Source of the DNA: an uncultured Erysipelotrichales bacterium
GTDB taxonomy: Bacteria > Bacillota_I > Bacilli_A > Erysipelotrichales > Coprobacillaceae
DNA length: 5,789 nucleotides
NCBI GenBank assembly: GCA_934754755.1
Contig: CAKVJS010000081.1
Span: 1-5,789 of the forward strand
Direction: 5' to 3'
Shown here: one piece after another, positions 1 to 5,540 of the stretch
Layout: each line of letters starts with the position of its first letter
How positions within the stretch are numbered: position 1 is the stretch's first letter
Notes under the pieces: generated by a model
What the model was told of the DNA's origin: nothing
Databases searched by the model: none
Seen by the model: only the letters and a program-made list of their open reading frames with translations
Program-made: the position numbers and the translations under genes

Positions 1-68
1 CCTCCACCTATTATTGCTACTTGCCTTTTTCTTATTTTTTTCAAGTATATTTCTTTGTTTATATCCAC
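1..68 (-). CDS. Possible N-terminus of a nucleotide-binding (Rossmann-type) protein, cut by window edge
   Basis: From a GTG at 68-66 the frame reads 22 codons to the window edge. The visible peptide is a short charged segment, then a basic stretch (KKIRKRQ), then VAIIGG, with the next codon beginning GG and so also glycine. A hydrophobic beta strand running into a glycine cluster near an N-terminus is typical of FAD/NAD-binding oxidoreductases and of ThiF/MoeB-like E1 enzymes; too little is visible to choose. The start is uncertain. A TTG at 44-42 would give an N-terminus beginning KKIRKRQVAIIGG, the usual layout of a flavoprotein. Neither start has a convincing Shine-Dalgarno sequence, and no in-frame ATG exists between the mazF stop and the edge. 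A promoter-like sequence at 144-117 supports a separate transcription unit. Coding status is inferred, not shown. Confidence 0.35.
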   Translation of the reverse strand, partial: MDINKEIYLKKIRKRQVAIIGG

Positions 69-116
69 ATCTTCTTCACTTAATGTTAATTTTTTAATTG
101 AAAAGTTTTCTTTTAT

Positions 117-144
117 AGTATAGCAGATTTCATTTTTAATACAA
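117..144 (-). promoter_or_regulatory. Predicted extended -10 promoter downstream of mazF
   Basis: On the minus strand the sequence reads TTGTAT (144-139), a 16-nt spacer, then TATACT (122-117), which matches the -10 consensus at five of six positions. TGC at 125-123 directly before it supplies the TGn extension that compensates for a weak -35. Transcription would start near 110. An 11-nt palindrome (GAAAA-G-TTTTC on the plus strand, 100-110) lies at that point and could be an operator, but it is short and AT-rich. The promoter would serve the gene that begins at the window edge. Prediction from sequence only. Confidence 0.45.
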
Positions 145-146
145 AT

Positions 147-482
147 TTATTTAATATCTAAGCTCGTTTTAATCGCCTGATCAACCAATGCCATAATAGT
201 AGTATCCACTTCCCCTACTTTATCGCGGATTCGTTGCTTATCAATTGTCCTTATTTGTTCCAATAAAACCATTGATTTTTTTTCTAAACATTCATTTTCA
301 ATAACCACATGGGTTGGCAATGGGTTTTTCGTCATCTTTGATGAAATAGGGGCAACGATTATCGTCGTCGAAAATTTATTTCCTTTATTATTTTGTACAA
401 TTAGAACGGGGCGGTATCCTCCCTGCTCACTACCTATAACCGGCGATAAATCCGCATAGTATATCTCCCCTCTTGTCATCAT
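147..482 (-). CDS. mazF: MazF/PemK-type mRNA interferase (toxin), without adjacent antitoxin
   Basis: This 111-residue protein is full length for the Bacillus/Clostridium MazF (NdoA/PemK) family, about 110-120 residues. Such toxins are ribosome-independent endoribonucleases that cut single-stranded mRNA at short sites and are normally held inactive by a MazE-type antitoxin. Visible family motifs are RGEIYYADLSP (4-14), GSEQGG (17-22), RPVLIVQN (24-31), APISS (44-48) and LLEQIRTIDKQR near residues 73-84. Arg24 corresponds to the catalytic Arg of B. subtilis MazF; the catalytic Thr position appears to be Ser47, a conservative change. The start is ATG 482-480, with AAAGGAG at 497-491 and an 8-nt spacer; the adjacent ATG at 479 is nearly as good. 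It has its own predicted promoter (553-525) behind the teichoic acid terminator. In B. subtilis an antitoxin gene precedes the toxin; here the upstream gap is too short for one. The family assignment is strong; activity is inferred. Confidence 0.93.
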   Translation of the reverse strand: MMTRGEIYYADLSPVIGSEQGGYRPVLIVQNNKGNKFSTTIIVAPISSKMTKNPLPTHVVIENECLEKKSMVLLEQIRTIDKQRIRDKVGEVDTTIMALVDQAIKTSLDIK

Positions 483-524
483 TTCCCCAACTCCTTTAAT
501 GCACTATATGTTAAGGAAAATAAA

Positions 525-553
525 TTTATTCACTCGTTTATACCGACCGTCAA
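525..553 (-). promoter_or_regulatory. Predicted sigma-A-type promoter of mazF
   Basis: Minus-strand TTGACG (553-548, five of six consensus bases), a 17-nt spacer, then AATAAA (530-525, four of six) lies between the tag operon terminator and mazF. It would give an untranslated leader of roughly 35 nt that carries the strong AAAGGAG ribosome site at 497-491. A perfect 12-bp palindrome, AATAAATTTATT (519-530), covers the -10 and could bind a repressor, though A/T-only palindromes arise easily by chance. Prediction from sequence only. Confidence 0.5.
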
Positions 554-560
554 ATAAGCC

Positions 561-587
561 AAAAAAAAGATATGGTTATTCCATATC
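561..587 (-). terminator. Rho-independent terminator of the teichoic acid operon
   Basis: On the minus strand GATATGG (587-581), a five-base AATAA loop, CCATATC (575-569) and an unbroken run of eight T (568-561) form a perfect 7-bp stem followed by a U-tract. The stem begins 2 nt after the tagB stop at 592-590. Only three of the seven pairs are G-C, so the stem is modest, but the long U-tract and the exact position argue for a real operon end. On the opposite strand the hairpin has no T-run, so it should act in one direction only. Confidence 0.85.
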
Positions 588-589
588 AG

Positions 590-1690
590 CTAATCCGTCT
601 CCATCAGTTCCGTGATCAAAGCGACAACACGATCCGTGTTTTTGCCATCCTGGAAGTGAAAATACGTATCGGTAAATGTTTTATACTCTATATACAGTTT
701 TGATTCAATAATGGCTGTATATAGTTCCTTTTCGCTATTACAAGAGACAAAGGGCATTTGTTCTAAATCAACAAAGGTTCCGACATCTTGTAGATACGAT
801 TGTTTATCTGGTGTATATAAAAGGATGGGTTTATGTAATAAGGAAAAATCAAAAATAATCGATGAATAGTCAGATATTAGAATATCTGTAATGGTGAATA
901 AATCATGGATTGATTCTTCATTCATATTATAGGCATAACGACAATCTTTAAAGGGATTATCTTTTAATAAGGGATGTAACTTATAAATAAAAATATAACC
1001 ACTACCTAGACTTTTCATTAAGCCTTGCGCATCAAGCGGAACACTATAAAATCCCTGATATATATTGCCTCGAAAGGTTGGGGCGTATAAAATTACTTTT
1101 TTTCTTTGTAAGATTGGGTATTTTAAAAACAATTGCTTTCTTGTTTCGCTATGATATTGTGCGTCCAATAGATGATCCAATCGAGGCATACCGACTACCT
1201 TAATATGATCTTTTGGAACTGAGAAAGCCTCCTGATACGGTTGCAACCAATACTTACTATTGGCGATAACATAATCATAATTGCGAATGGGATATTCCCG
1301 TTTGATGGCATTTCCAAACTTCTTGATGGCACCAGCTGCATGCCATACTTGCATCACAATAACCCCGTTTCGTTTGAACGTACTAATCACATAGTTGTTG
1401 TCGTTAATAATAACCATCTTGGAACGATTAATATACCAAATTTGTTTGATTGTATTCAACAAATATAAAAAATTGTTTTTTAAGGATTTTTGATCATACT
1501 TGATTAACACCGTTTGTAACTTGTATATACCTTGTTTCTTAAGTTCGTTATATAGTAGCAGTTGATCATTTTCTAATGTGTCTGTCTCCAAAGACACAAA
1601 CACAATCCTTCGATTATCGATCGTAAACAGTCGAACAAAACAATTAACAATGGATAAAATAATATAAATAATGACCTTTTTTACACCCAT
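590..1690 (-). CDS. tagB: TagB-like teichoic acid primase (CDP-glycerol glycerophosphotransferase)
   Basis: TagB/TarB enzymes work on the inner membrane face and transfer the first glycerol phosphate from CDP-glycerol to ManNAc-GlcNAc-diphospho-undecaprenol. The 366-residue protein begins with a hydrophobic segment (about 6-23, VIIYIILSIVNCFVRLF) that could hold it at the membrane. The GT-B-like glycerophosphotransferase domain follows. VWHAAGAIKKFG (His117) is the version of the first histidine motif I associate with TagB rather than the TWHGTPLKK form of TagF. Further motifs are YAPTFR (Arg207), KLHP (His239), SDYSS (273-277), FDF (Asp281) and QDG (347-349). I chose ATG 1690-1688 because AGGTGAT, a direct match to the anti-16S tail, ends 3 nt upstream and overlaps the previous gene's TGA. 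An upstream ATG at 1714 lacks a ribosome site and would overlap that gene by 20 nt. It is the last gene of the operon. The family is certain; the priming role is inferred from motif type. Confidence 0.88.
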   Translation of the reverse strand: MGVKKVIIYIILSIVNCFVRLFTIDNRRIVFVSLETDTLENDQLLLYNELKKQGIYKLQTVLIKYDQKSLKNNFLYLLNTIKQIWYINRSKMVIINDNNYVISTFKRNGVIVMQVWHAAGAIKKFGNAIKREYPIRNYDYVIANSKYWLQPYQEAFSVPKDHIKVVGMPRLDHLLDAQYHSETRKQLFLKYPILQRKKVILYAPTFRGNIYQGFYSVPLDAQGLMKSLGSGYIFIYKLHPLLKDNPFKDCRYAYNMNEESIHDLFTITDILISDYSSIIFDFSLLHKPILLYTPDKQSYLQDVGTFVDLEQMPFVSCNSEKELYTAIIESKLYIEYKTFTDTYFHFQDGKNTDRVVALITELMETD

Positions 1691-1693
1691 ATA

Positions 1694-1700
1694 ATCACCT
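1694..1700 (-). promoter_or_regulatory. Shine-Dalgarno sequence that decides the tagB start
   Basis: AGGTGAT on the minus strand pairs with the 3' half of the canonical AAGGAGGTGATC site and leaves 3 nt before ATG 1690. That places the AGG core at about -12 to -10, close to optimal. It contains the TGA stop (1697-1695) of the upstream transferase, which suggests translational coupling. No comparable site precedes the alternative ATG at 1714. Confidence 0.8.
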
Positions 1701-2873
1701 ACCCAACACTGCATTTACAACACGCTTACTTGCATTACCATCTTCGTGTGTATTAAAACGTTGATTAAAGGCATCAATCACTTTACTATCGAAAGTACCC
1801 TGTTTAATTTGTTCTAACAATTTCTTTTCCTCTGTATAAATAGGCCCTGGTAAATCCTTATTAATATCTAAGTAGAATCCGCGTAATACGGTTTGATATT
1901 CCACCAAATCATACATATAAAAATAGATCGGGCGTCGTAATAAGGCAAAGTCAAAGAATACACTAGAATAGTCAGTAATTAAGATATCACTGATCAAATA
2001 TAGATCACGAATATCCTTTTCGGGATCAATATAATATACAAAATCATCCTCTACAATAAAGGTATTAACAATCAAATAGTGTGGTTTAAATAAAATAATA
2101 TACTCATCACCTAGTATTTCACGCCACATCTTAAAATTTACTTCTAGTTTAAATGTGTATCCTTGCATGGTATAGGAGTTATCTCGCCATGTTGGCGCAT
2201 ATAAAATAATTTTTTTATCTCTTGGAAGGTTATAAGCAGTATATATTTTATGGATATCTAAAGTGCTGTAAGTTGATAATATATCATTACGTGGGTATCC
2301 CGTTTCTAATAATTTTTTTTGTTCAATTTGAAAAGCACTGCGAAATACTTTCGTCGTAAAAGCACTAGGAGAAAGCATATAGGTATACTTTTGTACATCT
2401 TCATCATAGGTACTTCGCATTTGTTCCAATGTCATTTTACTACGGTAGAAGGTAATGGGAGCCGATACACTTATATCATGGGCCAATTTCTTAAGTGGTG
2501 TTCCATGCCAGGTTTGTAAGTACACCTGATTTTCTTTTTTTAGAACATAATTGGGAAGCTTACAATTTACAATCCAATATTTACTACGCGCTAAATAATA
2601 AAAATAAGAAAGGCTAAAATACTCAATAACCTTTGTATTTTCAATCACTAAATTTTTTTGACGATGATGTTTAATCGCCCATATACATTGATACTCCTTA
2701 TATTCTGGATGACTAGTAATATATTCATGAATCGCCTTAGGGTTATCCGAATAGCCCCGTCCATGAAAAGATATAAATAAAATCATCCGCTTGTTACAGG
2801 GGATTAGTCGATATCCAAGGCGATACGAAATACGCAATATTTTACCAGCTATTTTCTTAATCGTACGAAGCAC
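1695..2873 (-). CDS. TagF/TarF-like CDP-glycerol:glycerophosphate glycerophosphotransferase
   Basis: This 392-residue protein is a stand-alone glycerophosphotransferase domain that uses CDP-glycerol to extend a lipid-linked teichoic acid. Residues 1-29 form a basic segment with nine Lys/Arg and no acidic residue, likely an amphipathic membrane-binding helix. Motifs in order: LQTWHGTPLKKL (119-130, His123), GYPRND (192-197), YAPTWRD (225-231, Arg230), KPH (His265), TDYSS (300-304), FDF (307-309), LRGFY (330-334), DLPGP (340-344) and EDG (377-379). The histidines correspond to the two essential ones of staphylococcal TagF. The protein resembles residues 384-743 of the upstream fusion nearly motif for motif, pointing to tandem duplication. 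The start is GTG 2873-2871, 15 nt after the upstream stop, with AGAGGGGGG at 2887-2879. A later Met (residue 30) would remove the basic helix. It could add a short primer extension (TarF role) or polymerise the chain (TagF role); sequence alone does not decide. It is too short for full two-domain TagF of B. subtilis. Confidence 0.88.
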   Translation of the reverse strand: MLRTIKKIAGKILRISYRLGYRLIPCNKRMILFISFHGRGYSDNPKAIHEYITSHPEYKEYQCIWAIKHHRQKNLVIENTKVIEYFSLSYFYYLARSKYWIVNCKLPNYVLKKENQVYLQTWHGTPLKKLAHDISVSAPITFYRSKMTLEQMRSTYDEDVQKYTYMLSPSAFTTKVFRSAFQIEQKKLLETGYPRNDILSTYSTLDIHKIYTAYNLPRDKKIILYAPTWRDNSYTMQGYTFKLEVNFKMWREILGDEYIILFKPHYLIVNTFIVEDDFVYYIDPEKDIRDLYLISDILITDYSSVFFDFALLRRPIYFYMYDLVEYQTVLRGFYLDINKDLPGPIYTEEKKLLEQIKQGTFDSKVIDAFNQRFNTHEDGNASKRVVNAVLGR

Positions 2874-2878
2874 AATAT

Positions 2879-2887
2879 CCCCCCTCT
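2879..2887 (-). promoter_or_regulatory. Ribosome site with a G6 run before a GTG start
   Basis: The minus strand reads AGAGG running into six consecutive G (2884-2879), then ATATT and GTG (2873-2871). GAGG gives a 9-nt spacer and GGGGGG a 5-nt spacer, so several registers can pair with 16S rRNA. The upstream gene ends here in two tandem stops, TAA (2891-2889) and TAG (2888-2886), the second overlapping the ribosome site. No better start lies nearby, which supports GTG 2873. Confidence 0.7.
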
Positions 2888-2888
2888 A

Positions 2889-5120
2889 TTATTTTTCTAA
2901 CAGTTGTGATACGACCCGCATAGATGCGTGTCCATCCTCTAAACCGCAATACGTTTGATAAAATTTTTGATATTTTTCATGATATGTTTCTTGCAATTGA
3001 TCTATATTCTCCAAAGCTTCTACAATCTCTGCAGTCGTAAATAATAAAGGTCCCGGTAAATCATTTTCCATATCGATATAAAAACCACGCAATACATCTC
3101 GATATTTAGCTAAATCGTAAGGATAAAATAAAATAGGACGTTGTAAATTAATATAGTCGAATAGCACACTAGAATAATCTGTAATGCATATATCACTTAT
3201 CAAATATACCTCAGTAATATCATCGTAATTGCTAAGGTTATAAACAAAACCCTGATAGCCATCTAGATCTAATTTATCCGCGATATAATAGTGTGTCCGA
3301 ATTAGAACAACATAATCATTGCCTAATTTTTCTTGCATATAACGCAAATCTAGCTGCAATTGAAATTTATATTGCCCTTTTCCATAATACTCATCATCAC
3401 GCCAAGTGGGCGCATATAATATCGTTTTCTTATCTTTTGGAATAGAAAGTGAAGCACGAATCCTATGGGCCATTGAATTCCTATCTTTATTATGTAATAA
3501 ATCATTTCTTGGATAGCCTGATTCCAATATCTTTCCATCGTATAAAAAACAACTTCTAAAGATGTTAGTCGAAAAAGGATTCGCTGCAATTAAATAATCC
3601 CACTCCTGTTTTTGTCGGTAAAACTGTTTTTTATACAGTGGCGAAGCTGCAGTTACTTCCTCTTGATCAAATACTAATTTTTTTAAGGGAGTCCCATGCC
3701 ACGTTTGTAGAAATACTTGTCCTTCTCGTTTTTTAAACCATAGTGGTTGCCGTACATTAAAGACTAAATACTTGGATCTTGCTAGATAATAAGCATATTG
3801 TACGCTAAAACGTTTCACCCGAACACCGGAATAAGGAATTGATATATGGCGATTATTTAAAACCCAAATGCATTTATACTGACCGGGATACGCTTTTTCA
3901 ATATATTCATATATATATTTTGGTGAATCCGCATAATTTTGTCCTCGAAAGGTTTCAAAGACAATCCAATTATCTTTAATTGGTTTATTGATAAAAAAGT
4001 GCCGATATAAATATTTATAAATTTCATTTTTATTTTTTATCATCTGTTTTAGTTTTTTTCGTGCTAAAAAACGATTGATAATAATTTTAGCCAAGGGCAA
4101 ATTTTTTTGGATGGTGGCTTTTATAAGACGCCTACGGTAGCCATGAAATTGATGAATTGTTTTAGTAGGTATATTTTGTAACACTAAAGCCATCATTAAA
4201 AAACGTTCTTGTCGCCAAATATCATTATCACTACGGCGGATTTTTTTAGCGAAATTGCCACAATAATAATAAATCATCTTTTGATCCAGTATTTTTTGAA
4301 TCGGAGGAGTAGCACATAAGCACGCATAATAATAAGCAGTAATGAATTGATTAAACCGATTATCCGGATCAACTACCTGTTCCAAAGAGGGCATCGTGAT
4401 CGGATCATTATGGTTGCGTTTAATATACATAGCATCTTTCACTAGCACAAATGAAGAAATTTCCTTAACGAGTGATACAACAAAAGGAATATCACTGTAA
4501 TATGAAAAATGCTCACAAAATTGTAATTCACTTTTTGTAAGTAAGGAACGCTTCATTAAAATATGGAGAACCGATATATTTTTTAAACCATGGCGCATAT
4601 CCAATAATACATCAATCGCCTGCTTTTGATTGGGATCTCCTTTATAATTTTCTGCATCATCCAGTACCCGTCCTAGTCGATCATGATTGTTAATAGAAAG
4701 ATCTTCCTCTCTATTTTTTTGCCAGGACATGGTTTCATATACGGCCTTTTTATACCATGTAAAATGACGAATACCAGCTACTGCATCTAAATCATTAGCT
4801 TCTAGATGACTCACTAATAAAGATAAAGCATTTGGTAACAAATAATCATCACTATCTAAAAAATAAATATATTCTCCCGTTGCCTTAGATAATCCAATAT
4901 TTCGGTTATATCCTACCGTTGCTTTTGGTTCACTATAAAAACAACGAATATTAGCTTCTTTTTGACAGCTAGCAATAATAGATGACGCCTCGGCATCTTT
5001 TTGATTGCATACCAAAATCGTTTCAAAGTTTGTTAGACCTTGTTCCATAATACTGCTTAAACAATCTTCTAAATATTGTGAATATGTAAAATAAGGGATA
5101 ATAATACTTACTTTTTTCAT
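2889..5120 (-). CDS. tagF: Bifunctional family 2 glycosyltransferase / TagF-type CDP-glycerol glycerophosphotransferase
   Basis: This 743-residue protein joins two enzymes. Residues 1-240 are a GT-A (GT2) domain: KVSIIIPYF at the N-terminus, GYNRNIG (70-76), the metal-binding DSDD (89-92) and a likely catalytic-base region YYSDIPF (207-213), where Asp210 follows Ser instead of the usual Glu. Residues about 250-380 form a strongly basic linker (23 Lys/Arg against four acidic residues in 291-380), probably lying on the membrane. Residues 384-743 are a glycerophosphotransferase domain with LQTWHGTPLKKL (His475), SGYPRND (534-540), YAPTWRD (Arg574), RTH (His610), TDYSS (647-651), LRGFY (677-681), DLPGP (687-691) and EDGHAS (728-733). 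All expected catalytic residues are present. Fusions of this type are known in Gram-positives; the sugar added is not predictable. It could decorate a poly(glycerol phosphate) chain or build an alternating sugar-glycerol-phosphate backbone. ATG 5120 has AGAGG at 5132-5128 with 7-nt spacing, overlapping the tagD stop. The gene symbol reflects the C-terminal half only. Confidence 0.92.
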   Translation of the reverse strand: MKKVSIIIPYFTYSQYLEDCLSSIMEQGLTNFETILVCNQKDAEASSIIASCQKEANIRCFYSEPKATVGYNRNIGLSKATGEYIYFLDSDDYLLPNALSLLVSHLEANDLDAVAGIRHFTWYKKAVYETMSWQKNREEDLSINNHDRLGRVLDDAENYKGDPNQKQAIDVLLDMRHGLKNISVLHILMKRSLLTKSELQFCEHFSYYSDIPFVVSLVKEISSFVLVKDAMYIKRNHNDPITMPSLEQVVDPDNRFNQFITAYYYACLCATPPIQKILDQKMIYYYCGNFAKKIRRSDNDIWRQERFLMMALVLQNIPTKTIHQFHGYRRRLIKATIQKNLPLAKIIINRFLARKKLKQMIKNKNEIYKYLYRHFFINKPIKDNWIVFETFRGQNYADSPKYIYEYIEKAYPGQYKCIWVLNNRHISIPYSGVRVKRFSVQYAYYLARSKYLVFNVRQPLWFKKREGQVFLQTWHGTPLKKLVFDQEEVTAASPLYKKQFYRQKQEWDYLIAANPFSTNIFRSCFLYDGKILESGYPRNDLLHNKDRNSMAHRIRASLSIPKDKKTILYAPTWRDDEYYGKGQYKFQLQLDLRYMQEKLGNDYVVLIRTHYYIADKLDLDGYQGFVYNLSNYDDITEVYLISDICITDYSSVLFDYINLQRPILFYPYDLAKYRDVLRGFYIDMENDLPGPLLFTTAEIVEALENIDQLQETYHEKYQKFYQTYCGLEDGHASMRVVSQLLEK

Positions 5121-5130
5121 TCTATAGCCT

Positions 5131-5520
5131 CTATTTTTGATATAAGTCTTGTTTTATTTTTGATGTTGATATTCCTTGCGTACGTGGTAAATATACAACT
5201 TCACAATAAGACCTTAAGTCATCAAACTTTCCTTGCCAATCATTACCCATAACAAAGGTATCGACATTATATTTTTCTATATCTTCTCGTTTTTGATCCC
5301 AACTTGTTTCTAAAATAACTTTATCCACATATCGAATTGACTCTAAGATGGCTACTCGATCTTGTTCGCTATAATATGCTTTCTTGCCCTTTGATGCATT
5401 AAAAGCATCGCTGCTAACAGCTACAATTAAATAATCACCCAGCTTAGCTGCTCGTTTAATAATATTCAAATGCCCCATATGAAACAAATCAAAGGTACCA
5501 TAGGTAATTACTGTTTTCAT
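5131..5520 (-). CDS. tagD: Glycerol-3-phosphate cytidylyltransferase
   Basis: TagD joins CTP and sn-glycerol-3-phosphate to give CDP-glycerol and pyrophosphate in the cytosol, supplying the donor for the three glycerophosphotransferase domains encoded downstream. The protein is 129 residues, the same length as B. subtilis TagD, and similar to it along its whole length. Nucleotidyltransferase signatures are YGTFDLFHMGH (7-17), containing the HxGH motif (14-17), and RTQGISTSKI (113-122), the ISTSxI-type motif that contacts the triphosphate. ETSWDQK (71-77) and MGNDWQGKFD (91-100) are also characteristic of TagD rather than of other cytidylyltransferases. I chose ATG 5520-5518, because AGGAG at 5534-5530 lies 9 nt upstream. 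An in-frame GTG at 5526 is only 3 nt from that site and would add two residues not seen in the family. It lies 20 nt after the tagH stop and 10 nt before the fusion gene, all within one operon. Confidence 0.97.
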   Translation of the reverse strand: MKTVITYGTFDLFHMGHLNIIKRAAKLGDYLIVAVSSDAFNASKGKKAYYSEQDRVAILESIRYVDKVILETSWDQKREDIEKYNVDTFVMGNDWQGKFDDLRSYCEVVYLPRTQGISTSKIKQDLYQK

Positions 5521-5529
5521 TATCACTTG

Positions 5530-5534
5530 CTCCT
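5530..5534 (-). promoter_or_regulatory. Shine-Dalgarno sequence that decides the tagD start
   Basis: AGGAG on the minus strand is 9 nt before ATG 5520 and only 3 nt before the in-frame GTG 5526. The spacing therefore selects the ATG and a 129-residue TagD. Confidence 0.8.
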
Positions 5535-5540
5535 ATTTTT

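Noticed and set aside
100..110. Palindrome GAAAA-G-TTTTC as a terminator for mazF
   Set aside because: A one-base loop cannot form a stable hairpin and no T-run follows on the minus strand; at most it is an operator near the next transcript start.
483..560. A small antitoxin gene upstream of mazF
   Set aside because: Only 78 nt lie between the terminator U-tract and the mazF start. They read as promoter and ribosome site, with no start-to-stop frame of useful length.
1241..1468. Plus-strand open frame of 75 codons
   Set aside because: It lies wholly inside tagB on the other strand, where the conserved VWHAAG motif is encoded; it has no recognisable domain and no operon partner.
1691..1714. 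Upstream ATG (1714) as the tagB start
   Set aside because: It has no Shine-Dalgarno site and would overlap the previous gene by 20 nt, whereas ATG 1690 follows a near-perfect AGGTGAT.
2319..2519. Plus-strand open frame of 66 codons
   Set aside because: It is antisense to the TagF-like gene across its conserved TWHGTPLKK region; the peptide looks like a shadow with no family features.
3350..3589. Minus-strand open frame of 79 codons in another phase
   Set aside because: It is nested in the TagF domain of the fusion gene, whose frame carries the SGYPRND and YAPTWRD motifs across the same bases.
5521..5526. GTG 5526 as the tagD start
   Set aside because: It is only 3 nt from AGGAG; ATG 5520 has 9-nt spacing and gives the family's 129-residue length.
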